From an uncultured Oscillibacter sp. (GTDB lineage Bacteria > Bacillota > Clostridia > Oscillospirales > Oscillospiraceae): 64,000 bases of DNA. How positions within the stretch are numbered: the first letter of the stretch is position 1; each line of letters starts with the position of its first letter. The translations under genes were made by a program, and so were the position numbers. The stretch covers positions 74,096 through 138,095 of the forward strand of contig CAJTZL010000002.1 in the NCBI GenBank assembly GCA_910583695.1. Reading direction: 5' to 3'. Below the pieces are notes generated by a model. That model did not search any database. It saw nothing but the letters and a program-made list of their open reading frames with translations, and was not told the origin of the DNA. Positions 16,927 through 26,528 of this stretch are shown one piece after another.

Positions 16927-19900
16927 TCAAAACAACGTGATCTGGCTGGTCTCCGCCATGCCCGCGAAGGCCCCCAGAGCTTTCAGCTGCTCAATATGGG
17001 TCTTGGACAGCTTGTTGCAGCACAGAGCGAACTCCTCAATGGAGATGAACTCCTTCCCCTGCCGCTTTTCCACCGTGTCCAGGGCCGCCGCCTCACCCAG
17101 GCCGTGGACCGTGGTGAAGGGCGGCAGAAGTCCATTTTCCGTCACCACGAACTTGGTGGCGCCGGAGCGGTAAATGTCGATGGTTTCAAAGTGGAAGCCC
17201 CGGAGGTAGAACTCATAACAGACCTCCAGCGTGGTCAGCAGGTTCTGCTCCACGGCCGTGGCGTCCTTGTTGTTCTCGATCTCCCGGATTTTCTTTTTCA
17301 CCGCCTCTTTTCCGGCACAGCAGAACTCCGCGTCAAAGGCCTTGGCCCGGACGGAGAAAAAGGTGGCATAGAAGGCCAGGGGCTCATGGACCTTGTACCA
17401 GGCGATGCGGAAGGCCATCATGACATAGGCCACGGCGTGGGCCTTGGGAAAGAGATAGCCGATTTTCGCCAGGGAATCAATGTACCATTCCGGCACGTCG
17501 TGCTCCCGCATGGCCTCCTCCCAGCCGGGCTCAAAGCCTCCCTTTTTCACCTTCCCCTTTCGGACGGACTCCATGATCTTAAAGCTCATCTTGGGGTCCA
17601 GGCCTTTGGAAATCAAGTAGAGCATAATGTCGTCCCGGCAGCCCACGGTCTCCAAGACCGTTGCCGTCTTGCTGACGATCAGCTCCCGGGCGTTGCCCAG
17701 CCACACGTCGGTGCCGTGGGAGAAGCCGGAGAGGCGCACCAGGGTGTTGAAGTCCTTGGGCTGGGTGTCTATGAGCATCTGCCGGGTGAAGCGGGTGTTG
17801 AACTCCGGAATGGCCACCGCCCCGGTGGGGCCCAGAATCTCGTCGTTCTCATAGCCCAGCACCTTGCTGGAGACGAAGATGGACATGGTGTCCGGGTCGT
17901 CCAGGGGGATTTTCTGCGGGTCCACTCCGGTGAGGTCCTGCATCATGCGGACCATGGTGGGATCATCGTGGCCCAGCATGTCCAGCTTCAGGAGATTGTC
18001 CTCCATAGAGTGGTATTCAAAATGGGTGGTGATGGTGTCGGAGTCGTCGGCGTCCGCCGGGTGCTGGACGGGGCAGAAATCCTCCATGCTCTTGTCCGCC
18101 GGAACCACCACCAGTCCCCCGGGGTGCTGCCCGGTGGTCCGCCGGACCCCCACGCAGCCCAGGGTCAACCGGTTTTCCTCCGCCCGGCCCACGGTCATCT
18201 GGTTTTCCTCCAGGTACTTTTTCACAAAGCCGTAGGCGGTCTTCTCCGCCAGGGTCCCGATGGTTCCCGCCCGGAACACCTGGGTCTCACCGAACATCTC
18301 AATGGCGTGGCGGTGGGCCCGGGCCTGATACTCGCCGGAGAAGTTCAGGTCGATATCCGGCACCTTGCCGCCGCCAAAGCCCAGGAAGGTCTCGAAGGGA
18401 ATGTCAAAGCCGTCCTTCTCATATTTCGTCCCGCAAACCGGGCACACCTTGTCCGGCATATCCGCACCGCAGCCGTAGGATCCGTCCTGGATAAATTCGC
18501 TGTTCTTGCACTTCGGGCAGCGGTAGTGGGGCGGCAGGGAATTGACCTCCGTGATGCCGGACATGTAAGCCGCCAGGGAGGAGCCCACGGAGCCCCGGGA
18601 GCCCACCAGATAGCCGTTTTCCAGGGAGCGCTGTACCAGCTTCTGGGCGGACATGTACACCACGTCGTATTTCCCCAAAATGCCGCCCAGCTCCACATTC
18701 AGCCGGTCCACGATGAGCTGGGGCGGGTCCTCGCCGTAGAGGCGGTGGACTTTTTCCCAGACCAGCCGGTTCAGGTCCTCCTCGGAGTTCTCCAGCTTCG
18801 GCGGGAACAGCTCCCTGGGCAGCAGCTCGAACCGCTCGATCTGGTCCGCCACCAGGCGGGTATTGGTCACTACCACCTCATAGGCTTTTTTCTCTCCCAG
18901 GTAGGAGAACTCCTTCAGCATCTCATCGGTGGTTTTGAAATAGATGGGCAGGGCCTCGTTGGCGTCGGGGAACTTCTTCGAGGCCAGGAGGATGTGCCGG
19001 AACACCTCGTCCTCCGGCTCCCGGAAATGCACGTCGCCGGTGGCGCAGACAGGTTTCCCCAGCTCCTCCCCCAGGCGGACGATGACCCGGTTGAACTCCC
19101 GCAGGTCCTCCTCGTTCCTGGCGTCGCCGTTGCGGAGCATGAACGCATTGTTGCACAGGGGCTGGATTTCCAGGTAGTCGTAGAAGGAGGCGATGCGTTT
19201 CAGCTCCTCCCAGTCCTTGTGGTCCTTTACCGCCTGGAACAGCTCTCCCGCCTCGCATGCCGCGCCCACGATGATTCCCTCCCGGTGCTCCTTCAGCAGG
19301 CTCTTGGGAATGGTGGGCACCCGCTTGAAGTATTTCAGGTTGGAGGCGGAAATCATCTGGTAGAGGTTTTTCAGCCCCGTCTTGTTCCGGGCCAGGAGAA
19401 TGATGTGCTTGGGGAAGCGGTTGGACTTGTTCCCCAGGGGCCGCAGCTTCTCCATCTCGCCGTTGACAGCCTGGAGGGTATGGATGCCCTTTTCATGGAG
19501 CATCTTCCAGAAGGGAATCAGCATATAGCCCACGGTAGCCGCGTCGTCGCTGGCCCGGTGGTGGTTGAAGGCGGGCAGGTCCAGATGCTCCGCCACAATG
19601 TCCAGCTTGTACTTCCCCAGTCCCGGCAGCAGGTTCTGGGCCAGAATCAGAGAGTCGATATAGGTGGGTCGGAAGTCCAGCCCCGCCTCGGCGCAGCCCT
19701 TGCGGATGAAGCCGATGTCAAACTCCGCGTTGTGGGCCGCCAGGGGCCGCCCGTCTACAAATTTCAGGAAGTCCGCCAGGGCCTCCGCCGGCTTGGGGGC
19801 GTCCTTGAGCATCTCATCGGTGATGCCGGTGAGGCCGATGATCTCCGGCGTCAGCCGCTTCCCGGGATTTACAAAGGTCTGGAACCGCTCGGCAATCTCC

Positions 19901-20931
19901 CCGTCCCGCAGCACCACCGCGCCGATCTCCGTGATGGCCTCCCGGTCCACCCGCAGGCCGGTGGTCTCGATGTCAAAGCAGACGATTTCCCCGTCCAGGG
20001 GGATGTCCTGAGAGCCGTGGACGGCAATCCGGTCGTCCACATTGTTGATGAAGTAGCCCTCTACGCCGTAGAGAATCTTGATCTTGTCCCCGGCGGCGTG
20101 CCAGGCCTCCGGGAAGGACTGGGCCACGCCGTGGTCCGTGATGGCAATTGCGGGGTGTCCCCAGCGGATGGCCTCCTGGATAACCTCCTTGGTGTCGGTG
20201 AGGGCGTCCATGTTGCTCATCCGGGTGTGAAGGTGGAGCTCCACCCGCTTCACCGGAGCGGCGTCCATTCGTTCCTCGTGGTCCGTCACGTTGATGTGCT
20301 GGGGATTCAGCTGGATGTCCTTTCCGTCCCAGGTGGGCTCCATCTTCCCCTGGACCACCAGCCACATGCCGGGTTTCACCGCCCCCTCCAGGGCCTGGGC
20401 CTCCCTTGCCCCGAGATTCTTCTGGACGGTGACGGAGCCGGTGCCGTCGGTCATGTCGAAGCTCAGCCGCCACATGCCCGGCCGCCGGGTCTCCCGGCAT
20501 TCAAAGGCAAAGACCTTGCCGGAGACCGTGGCCGTGCCCATTTTCACATTCAGCGCCGACATGGGGCCGGGCCGGGCCTTGACGGGATTGCCCATGAGAA
20601 TTTTTCCCGGCTTCTTTTTGGGAGCCGCCTTGGAACCGCCGCCCTTGGCCCCGCCCCCCTGGGGGGCGGAAGCGGGCGCAGGAGGCGGCGGAGCCATACA
20701 TGTAATGTTCAGCGCCACTTTTTGAAAGCCGTAGACCGCCCGCAGCGTCTCCTCCAGGCTTTGCACGCCACCCTGGTCCAGGGGGCTTTTCACCATCATA
20801 TCCAATTCCATGGACCGCTCTCCCTGGTCAATGCGGCCATGGGCCAGCTCCGCCCCGGCCAGCCGGAGACGGAGCTCAGGAGACGCCGACAGCTCGGCAA
20901 AAAATTCAAAAAACGGGATGTTTCTCGACAT
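16927..20931 (-). CDS. polC: DNA polymerase III subunit alpha, Gram-positive PolC type
   Basis: The replicative polymerase of low-GC-type Gram positives, 1334 residues. Order seen: N-terminal domain and OB fold (to about 225), PHP domain (ELHLHTRMSNMDALTD near 232, AITDHGVAQSFPEAW), inserted DEDDh proofreading exonuclease (CFDIETTG near 318), remainder of PHP, a zinc-binding insertion with two CxxC pairs (about 805-835: YRCPKCKN, CPVCGTKY), the palm with catalytic VPDIDLNFSGEYQ near 855, fingers, and C-terminal helix-hairpin-helix. It is somewhat shorter than the B. subtilis enzyme through a compact N-terminus with an Ala/Pro/Gly-rich linker near residue 80. It closes the operon that begins at pyrH. 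Confidence 0.97.
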   Translation of the reverse strand: MSRNIPFFEFFAELSASPELRLRLAGAELAHGRIDQGERSMELDMMVKSPLDQGGVQSLEETLRAVYGFQKVALNITCMAPPPPAPASAPQGGGAKGGGSKAAPKKKPGKILMGNPVKARPGPMSALNVKMGTATVSGKVFAFECRETRRPGMWRLSFDMTDGTGSVTVQKNLGAREAQALEGAVKPGMWLVVQGKMEPTWDGKDIQLNPQHINVTDHEERMDAAPVKRVELHLHTRMSNMDALTDTKEVIQEAIRWGHPAIAITDHGVAQSFPEAWHAAGDKIKILYGVEGYFINNVDDRIAVHGSQDIPLDGEIVCFDIETTGLRVDREAITEIGAVVLRDGEIAERFQTFVNPGKRLTPEIIGLTGITDEMLKDAPKPAEALADFLKFVDGRPLAAHNAEFDIGFIRKGCAEAGLDFRPTYIDSLILAQNLLPGLGKYKLDIVAEHLDLPAFNHHRASDDAATVGYMLIPFWKMLHEKGIHTLQAVNGEMEKLRPLGNKSNRFPKHIILLARNKTGLKNLYQMISASNLKYFKRVPTIPKSLLKEHREGIIVGAACEAGELFQAVKDHKDWEELKRIASFYDYLEIQPLCNNAFMLRNGDARNEEDLREFNRVIVRLGEELGKPVCATGDVHFREPEDEVFRHILLASKKFPDANEALPIYFKTTDEMLKEFSYLGEKKAYEVVVTNTRLVADQIERFELLPRELFPPKLENSEEDLNRLVWEKVHRLYGEDPPQLIVDRLNVELGGILGKYDVVYMSAQKLVQRSLENGYLVGSRGSVGSSLAAYMSGITEVNSLPPHYRCPKCKNSEFIQDGSYGCGADMPDKVCPVCGTKYEKDGFDIPFETFLGFGGGKVPDIDLNFSGEYQARAHRHAIEMFGETQVFRAGTIGTLAEKTAYGFVKKYLEENQMTVGRAEENRLTLGCVGVRRTTGQHPGGLVVVPADKSMEDFCPVQHPADADDSDTITTHFEYHSMEDNLLKLDMLGHDDPTMVRMMQDLTGVDPQKIPLDDPDTMSIFVSSKVLGYENDEILGPTGAVAIPEFNTRFTRQMLIDTQPKDFNTLVRLSGFSHGTDVWLGNARELIVSKTATVLETVGCRDDIMLYLISKGLDPKMSFKIMESVRKGKVKKGGFEPGWEEAMREHDVPEWYIDSLAKIGYLFPKAHAVAYVMMAFRIAWYKVHEPLAFYATFFSVRAKAFDAEFCCAGKEAVKKKIREIENNKDATAVEQNLLTTLEVCYEFYLRGFHFETIDIYRSGATKFVVTENGLLPPFTTVHGLGEAAALDTVEKRQGKEFISIEEFALCCNKLSKTHIEQLKALGAFAGMAETSQITLF

Positions 20932-20967
20932 GCTGCCCTCTCTTTTACCAGTTGATTGGAATGCCGC

Positions 20968-22005
20968 TTACAGCCGCTCAATTTCCTCCATCAGCGCGTC
21001 CACCAGACGCTCCTGGGGGACCTTGTACAAAATCTCCCCCTTGCGGAACAGCAGCCCCTCGCCCCTGCCCCCGGCGATGCCGATGTCGGCGGCGGAGGCC
21101 TCCCCGGGACCGTTGACGGCGCAGCCCATCACCGCCACGGTGAGGTTTTTTTCGCAGTCCGCCAGCCGCCGTTCCACCTCCTCGGCAATGGGGATCAGGT
21201 CAATCCGGGTCCGGCCGCAGGTAGGGCAGGCAATCAAATTCACGCCGGTCTTCCGCAGGCCCGCCGCCTTCAAGATCTTCTTGGCGGCGTGAATCTCCTC
21301 CACCGGGTCGGCAGTCAGGGTTACGCGAAGGGTGTCCCCCACCCCCAGGCAGAGGAGCCCGCCGATGCCCATGGCGGACTTCACCAGCCCCATGGAGGGC
21401 GTGCCCGCCTCCGTGACCCCCAGGTGAAGGGGATAGTCCGTCTGTTCACTGAGGGCTAAATAAGCCGCCATGGTCAGCGGTACGTCGGAGCACTTGACGG
21501 AAAAGCAGATGTCGTCAAAATCGAATCGGTTTAGCAGCCGGGCCTGTCCCAGGGCGCTTTCCACCAGGGCCTCGGCAGTGACGCCGCCGTACTTGGCCCG
21601 GAGCTCCTTTTCCAAAGAGCCGCCGTTGACCCCCACCCGGATGGGAATGCCCCGGAGGCGGCAGGCGTCCGCCACAGCCTTGACCTTTTCCTCTCCGCCG
21701 ATGTTGCCTGGGTTGATGCGGATGGCGTCGATTCCCCGCTCCGCGCACTCCAGGGCAAATTTGTAGTTGAAGTGGATGTCGGCAATCAGGGGAATGGAAA
21801 TCTGCTCCTTGATCTTGTCCACGGCCTCCGCCGCCGCCTGATCGGGGATGGCCACCCGGATGATCTCACACCCGGCGGCCTCCAGCTTTTTGATCTGGGC
21901 CACTGTGGCGGCCACGTCGTCGGTTTTCGTATTGCACATGGACTGGATGGATACCGGCGCGCCGCCGCCCACCGGGACCCTGCCCACCATCAGGCGTTTT
22001 GTCAT
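20968..22005 (-). CDS. ispG: (E)-4-hydroxy-3-methylbut-2-enyl-diphosphate synthase
   Basis: Penultimate enzyme of the non-mevalonate (MEP) isoprenoid pathway: converts MEcPP to HMBPP using a 4Fe-4S cluster. It has 345 residues, the compact bacterial form. A TIM-barrel start is seen (PVSIQSMCNTKTDD, IPLIADIHFNYKFAL, AIRINPGNIGG), and the cluster ligands are in LIACPTCGRTRIDL and MGCAVNGPGEA. It lies 4 bp after rseP; dxr, two genes upstream, gives the same pathway. Confidence 0.96.
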   Translation of the reverse strand: MTKRLMVGRVPVGGGAPVSIQSMCNTKTDDVAATVAQIKKLEAAGCEIIRVAIPDQAAAEAVDKIKEQISIPLIADIHFNYKFALECAERGIDAIRINPGNIGGEEKVKAVADACRLRGIPIRVGVNGGSLEKELRAKYGGVTAEALVESALGQARLLNRFDFDDICFSVKCSDVPLTMAAYLALSEQTDYPLHLGVTEAGTPSMGLVKSAMGIGGLLCLGVGDTLRVTLTADPVEEIHAAKKILKAAGLRKTGVNLIACPTCGRTRIDLIPIAEEVERRLADCEKNLTVAVMGCAVNGPGEASAADIGIAGGRGEGLLFRKGEILYKVPQERLVDALMEEIERL

Positions 22006-22009
22006 ACGC

Positions 22010-23080
22010 TCATCCCTCCCGCAGAAACAGCTGTCCTACATCCTTCAAAGTCACCAGCAGCATGACGCCCATCAGCAGGACGAAGCAAGCCGTGTTCACC
22101 ACCGCCTGATATTTCTCCGGCACCTTCCGCTTGAACAGCAGCAGGGACAGGGCGTCAATCGCCAGGAAGAAGATGCGTCCCCCGTCCAGAGCCGGGATAG
22201 GCAGCAGGTTCATCACCGCCAGATTGATGGCGATGAGGGCCCCGAAAAAGGCGATGTTCTCAAGGGCGTCCAGAGCGGTCTTGGAGGCGTTCCCCACCTC
22301 CGTCATGCTGGAGACAATGCCCACCGGGCCGCTGACCTCCGAGAGGCCCACGTTGCCCCGGAGGAGCTGAATCAGGCTGAACCACACCTGCTGGACAAAG
22401 TCCAGGGTCTGGTAGCCGATGAACTTCACCGTGGTCAAAAACGTGGCCGGGACCCGGGCGGCGTCCACCATCAGGCCGAACCGCCCCGTCTGGCCGTCGT
22501 AGGTCCCCCGGTACAAGGGAAGATCCTTCAAGACCACCTTCTCCCCGTCCCGGATAACCTCCACATCCATACCCTGGCCGTCGTTGAACCGGAGAAACAG
22601 GGCGGCGTCCCCCCGGAGGTACGTCCGCCAGCCGTCAATTTTGTAGAAGATATCGCCCTCCATCAGGCCCTCCTCCCCTTCCAGGGGGAAGCCCTCGGAA
22701 AACCCGGCCACCCGGTCCACGTAAAAGCCGCTGGCCGTGGCGAAGATACAGGCGATGACCGCCACCCCCGCCAGCAGGTTCATGAAGGACCCGGCGGCCA
22801 GAATCACCAGCTTCTTCCAGAAGCTCTGGCGGGCAAAGCAGCGCTCGTCCCCGGTGTCCCCGTCCTCTCCGTCCAGGGCGCAGAAGCCCCCGATGGGCAG
22901 GAGGCGGAGGGAATACCGGGTCTCTCCCGTCTCCCGATGCCACAGCAACGGGCCCATGCCGATGGAAAACTCCTGAACCCGCACGCCGCAGAGCCGGGCC
23001 GCCAGGAAGTGACCCAGCTCGTGAATGGCAACCAGGAAGCCGAAGATGAAAATACCCGCCAGAACATAAATGAAGCTCAT
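22010..23080 (-). CDS. rseP: RIP metalloprotease of the RseP/RasP family (site-2 protease)
   Basis: A 356-residue membrane zinc protease that cleaves anti-sigma factors and signal-peptide remnants within the bilayer. The first membrane segment carries the HExxH motif in AIHELGHFLAARL (His about residue 21). A single PDZ-like domain lies in the middle (about 115-190), and the late helix carries NLLPIPALDGGRIFF with the third metal ligand. There are four membrane segments in all. Position between dxr and ispG is the usual Firmicute arrangement. Confidence 0.94.
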   Translation of the reverse strand: MSFIYVLAGIFIFGFLVAIHELGHFLAARLCGVRVQEFSIGMGPLLWHRETGETRYSLRLLPIGGFCALDGEDGDTGDERCFARQSFWKKLVILAAGSFMNLLAGVAVIACIFATASGFYVDRVAGFSEGFPLEGEEGLMEGDIFYKIDGWRTYLRGDAALFLRFNDGQGMDVEVIRDGEKVVLKDLPLYRGTYDGQTGRFGLMVDAARVPATFLTTVKFIGYQTLDFVQQVWFSLIQLLRGNVGLSEVSGPVGIVSSMTEVGNASKTALDALENIAFFGALIAINLAVMNLLPIPALDGGRIFFLAIDALSLLLFKRKVPEKYQAVVNTACFVLLMGVMLLVTLKDVGQLFLREG

Positions 23081-23093
23081 GGAAACATGCCCC

Positions 23094-24245
23094 TTACTTT
23101 GAAACGTTTTTCAGGACCTCCCGCCGGGCCGCCGCGTCCGCCTCCAGAATGTCCGGAAGGCTGGGCCTGCGGATGACGGGCAGCTCCGTCATGGCCCGGG
23201 CGGTGAGGTCGAAGATGTCCTGGAAGCCGATCCGGTCCTCCAGGAACAGGCGCACCGCCTCCTCATTGGCGGCATTCAGCACGGCGCAGGCGGTGCCCCC
23301 CTTGGCCGCCGCCACCTCCGCAAGGCGCAGGCACGGAAAGGTTCCCCGGTCCGGCTCCTCAAAGGTCAGCGGCGGGCAGCTCAATAGGTTCAGCGGCTCC
23401 TCGGCCGACTCCGCCCGCTGGGGGTAGGTCATGGCGTACCGGATGGGCAGGCGCATGTCCGGCGTCCCCAGCTGAGCAAGCAAGGCCCCATCCCGAAACT
23501 CCACCAGGGAGTGGACGATGCTCTGGCGGTGGACGGCCACCTTCACCCTCGTCAGGGGCAGGCGGTAGAGGCGCATAGCCTCGATGACCTCCAGGCCCTT
23601 GTTCATCAGCGTGGCACAGTCCACGGTGATCTTGGGGCCCATCTTCCAGTTGGGATGCTGCAGGGCGTCCGCCCGGGTTTTCTTCGCCACTTCCGCCTTG
23701 CCCATCCCGTAGAAGGGCCCGCCGGAGCAGGTCAGAATCACCTGCCGGATCTCCCCCCGGTCCAGACAGCCCTGGACGCACTGGAAGATGGCGGAATGCT
23801 CCGAGTCCACGGGGACGATCTCCGCCCCCCGCTTCTCCGCCGCCTCCATCACCAGCTCTCCGGCGCAGACCAGCGTCTCTTTGTTGGCCAGGGCAATGCG
23901 CTTGCCCTCCCGGATGGCGGCAAGGGTGGGCTTGAGGCCCACCATGCCCACCACGGCGGTGACAACCGTATCCACTCCCGGCAGAGTCGCCGCCGTGGAG
24001 AGGGCGGAAACACCGCCGTGGACCCGGGTGTTTGTGTCCGCCAGACGAACCTTCAGGTCCCTCGCCGCCGCCTCGTCGGTCATGATGACCTGCCGGGGAT
24101 GGAACTTCCGGGCCTGTTCCTCCGCCAGGGCCACGCTGTTGTGGGCGGTGATGGCGGCCACCGTCAGCCCCAGCTGCTCCGCCACCTCCAGGGTCTGCCG
24201 CCCGATGGAGCCGGTGGAGCCTAAGATTGAAATCGTCTTTGTCAT
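23094..24245 (-). CDS. dxr: 1-deoxy-D-xylulose-5-phosphate reductoisomerase
   Basis: First committed MEP-pathway enzyme, NADPH-dependent conversion of DXP to MEP. It has 383 residues. The Rossmann loop is ILGSTGSIGRQTLEV, the nucleotide region VGLKPTLAAI-EGKRIALANKE, the catalytic segment VPVDSEHSAIFQC, and the conserved TVDCATLMNKGLEVIEA. It is 15 bp downstream of cdsA. Confidence 0.96.
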   Translation of the reverse strand: MTKTISILGSTGSIGRQTLEVAEQLGLTVAAITAHNSVALAEEQARKFHPRQVIMTDEAAARDLKVRLADTNTRVHGGVSALSTAATLPGVDTVVTAVVGMVGLKPTLAAIREGKRIALANKETLVCAGELVMEAAEKRGAEIVPVDSEHSAIFQCVQGCLDRGEIRQVILTCSGGPFYGMGKAEVAKKTRADALQHPNWKMGPKITVDCATLMNKGLEVIEAMRLYRLPLTRVKVAVHRQSIVHSLVEFRDGALLAQLGTPDMRLPIRYAMTYPQRAESAEEPLNLLSCPPLTFEEPDRGTFPCLRLAEVAAAKGGTACAVLNAANEEAVRLFLEDRIGFQDIFDLTARAMTELPVIRRPSLPDILEADAAARREVLKNVSK

Positions 24246-24260
24246 GTCTACATCTCTATT

Positions 24261-25070
24261 CTATGGCAGTAAGCTGAAAATAATCTCTATGACCGGGGCC
24301 ACGAACAGCACGCTGTCAAACCGGTCCAACACGCCGCCGTGGGCCAGGAAGAGATGACCGTAATCTTTAATCCCAAATTCCCGCTTGATGAGGGAGAAGC
24401 TCAAATCCCCGATCTGGGCCACCACGCCGCAGAGGAGGGCCGTCAGGGCCATGGCGCCGTACCCGATGGCGGAGCCGCCGAAAAAGCGGCCCATAACCCA
24501 CACGAACAGGAGGCCGCAGAGGACATTCCCCGCCAAGCCCCCGATGGAGCCCTCGACGGTTTTCTTGGGGCTGACCTTGGGGGCCAGCTTGTGCTTCCCC
24601 AGGGTAAGCCCAGCGAAATAGGCAAAGGTGTCGCAGGCGAAGCTCAAAATGAAGGGCAGCAGCAGATAGGCCCGGTGGACGCCGGAGGCCTCCAAACGGA
24701 GGAAGGCGGAAAACGAGTAGCCGATGGCGATACTGCCGAACAACCCCGCCATGATCTGGTTGAATTTTATCTCGCCGCCTCGCAAAATCGCATAGCCAAA
24801 GAAGAACACCGCCCCCAGCAAAAAGAGGACTGTGACCCGCTCCGGTGAGTTAAAGTACCAGCCCACGGTCAGGCCTGCCCAGAGGGCGCTGAACGCCGCC
24901 AGCTCCGCTTTTTTCGTGCCGCTGACGCACTGCTGGAGCTCCATGGCCCCAACACCCGCCAGGATAATCAAAGCCAGCGCCATGACAATGGGCGGCGCGG
25001 CCAGGACCACGTACAGCAGCGCCGGGATGCCCACTGCGGCCACCAGAATTCTCGACTGTAAAGAACTCAT
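24261..25070 (-). CDS. cdsA: Phosphatidate cytidylyltransferase
   Basis: Makes CDP-diacylglycerol from phosphatidate and CTP at the membrane. It has 269 residues with about eight hydrophobic segments and ends with the family signature SLIKREFGIKDYGHLF then HGGVLDRFDS. The ATG (MSSLQSR) overlaps the uppS stop as ATGA, implying translational coupling; longer open frames into uppS are rejected. Confidence 0.94.
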   Translation of the reverse strand: MSSLQSRILVAAVGIPALLYVVLAAPPIVMALALIILAGVGAMELQQCVSGTKKAELAAFSALWAGLTVGWYFNSPERVTVLFLLGAVFFFGYAILRGGEIKFNQIMAGLFGSIAIGYSFSAFLRLEASGVHRAYLLLPFILSFACDTFAYFAGLTLGKHKLAPKVSPKKTVEGSIGGLAGNVLCGLLFVWVMGRFFGGSAIGYGAMALTALLCGVVAQIGDLSFSLIKREFGIKDYGHLFLAHGGVLDRFDSVLFVAPVIEIIFSLLP

Positions 25071-25855
25071 TTCTTCACGCCTCCAAACCGCCGGTCCCTG
25101 CTCTGATATGCCGCTATCGCCCTGTCCAGCTCCGCCTCGTCGAAGTCCGGCCAGAGGGTATCTGTATAATAGAACTCCGCGTAGGCGCTCTGCCACAGCA
25201 GGAAGTTTGAAAGCCGCTGCTCCCCGCTGGGGCGGATGATCAGCTCCGGGTCCGGAATCCCGGCGGAATCCAGATAGCCGGAGAAAACCGCCTCGTCCAG
25301 GTCCTCGGGCTTCTGACGCCCTTCGGCGCAGTCGGCGGCAAAGCGCCTCGCCGCCCGGAGAATCTCGTCCCGCCCGCCGTAGTTGAGGCACACGTTGGCC
25401 TGGAAATCGTCCTTGGAAAGGTGCTCCGTGATCTCGTCGGTCTCCCGGGCCAGACGGCGGAGCTCCGGGGCGATGGGGGTCATATCCCCGAAGAAGTGGA
25501 GCCGGATGTGGTCCCGCTCCATGGTGTCCACCGCCTCCAGCAGGTACTTCTTCAAAAGCGCCATGATAGCGGAGACCTCCGTCTCGGAGCGCTTCCAGTT
25601 CTCCGTGGAAAAGGCGTAGACCGTCAGGTACTTCACGCCGATGTCCTTGCAGTAGGTTGCGATTTTCCGGAAGGTCTCCGCCCCGGCCTTATGGCCCGCC
25701 GTCCGAGGGAGGCCCCGCTTCGCAGCCCAGCGGCCGTTGCCGTCCATGATGATCGCAATGTGGCGGGGCGGGGCATTCCCGCCGGTTCTGTCCCATGCCG
25801 TTCCATTAGCGCGGGGCGGCGCCAGCCGCCCCGTTTCGTCCCTGTTTTCCGCCAT
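25067..25855 (-). CDS. uppS: Isoprenyl transferase, undecaprenyl diphosphate synthase
   Basis: cis-Prenyltransferase making the C55 lipid carrier for wall synthesis. It has 262 residues. Catalytic loop HIAIIMDGNGRWA (Asp about residue 39), then GHKAGAETFRKI, LTVYAFSTENWKR, and the C-terminal PELIIRPSGEQRLSNFLLWQ and YTDTLWPDF. It overlaps the frr stop by one base (TGATG) and cdsA by four bases. It has about 25 extra N-terminal residues before the conserved start of the fold. Confidence 0.95.
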   Translation of the reverse strand: MAENRDETGRLAPPRANGTAWDRTGGNAPPRHIAIIMDGNGRWAAKRGLPRTAGHKAGAETFRKIATYCKDIGVKYLTVYAFSTENWKRSETEVSAIMALLKKYLLEAVDTMERDHIRLHFFGDMTPIAPELRRLARETDEITEHLSKDDFQANVCLNYGGRDEILRAARRFAADCAEGRQKPEDLDEAVFSGYLDSAGIPDPELIIRPSGEQRLSNFLLWQSAYAEFYYTDTLWPDFDEAELDRAIAAYQSRDRRFGGVKK

Positions 25856-26412
25856 CAGACCGCCATCAATTCCTTTTCCTTCTTGGCCAGCAGCTCGTCC
25901 AGCTTCTTGCAGCTCTCGTCCGTGAGCTTCTGGAAGTCCTTTTCCACCTGCTTGAGCTCATCCTCGGTGATCTCGGACTTCTTTTCCTGCTTCTTGAAGT
26001 TGTCCATGGCGTCCCGGCGGATGTTCCGCACCGCCACCTTGCCGCCCTCGGCGTACTTGCGAATCTGCTTCACCAGCTCCTTGCGGCGCTCCTCCGTCAG
26101 CTGGGGGAAGGCCAGCCGCAGGGCCTTGCCGTCGTTCTGGGGGTTGATGCCCAGGTCGGAGTTCTGAATCGCCTTTTCAATGAGCTTCAGGGCGGAGCCG
26201 TCCCAGGGGGAGATCAGCAGGGTCCGGGGGTCCGGGGAGGAAATGGCGGCAATCTGCTGGATGGGAGTGGGGCTGCCGTAATAGTCCACCAGAATCCGGT
26301 CCAGCACGGAGGCGTTGGCCCGCCCCGCCCGGACGGAGGCGAAGTCCGCCGCCACGGATTCAATGCTCTTTTTCATCTTGTCCTCGTATACCTTGTATTC
26401 GTCCTTTAACAT
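25855..26412 (-). CDS. frr: Ribosome recycling factor
   Basis: Splits post-termination ribosomes together with EF-G. It has 185 residues from the ATG behind AAAGGAG (MLKDEYKVYEDKMKKS), which is the family's normal start; the ten-residue longer frame is rejected. Conserved VRAGRANASVLDRI and RNIRRDAMDNFKK are present, with long helices ending KKLDELLAKKEKEL. Confidence 0.96.
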   Translation of the reverse strand: MLKDEYKVYEDKMKKSIESVAADFASVRAGRANASVLDRILVDYYGSPTPIQQIAAISSPDPRTLLISPWDGSALKLIEKAIQNSDLGINPQNDGKALRLAFPQLTEERRKELVKQIRKYAEGGKVAVRNIRRDAMDNFKKQEKKSEITEDELKQVEKDFQKLTDESCKKLDELLAKKEKELMAV

Positions 26413-26528
26413 AGCTGGGTTGCTCCTTTCAAAATGTATCAAATGGCACGCGCTCCGCCGTCCGGCCTGTCACCAGACCTCCGGGAGCGCATGAAGGTTT
26501 TTTGCCCGCTCTTTCAAGAAACAGAAGG

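Noticed and set aside
16918..20955. A 1345-codon open frame on the plus strand opposite polC
   Set aside because: It is the antisense of polC, made long by GC-rich codon structure; no ribosome site, no domain, composition typical of shadows (Gly/His/Val-rich).
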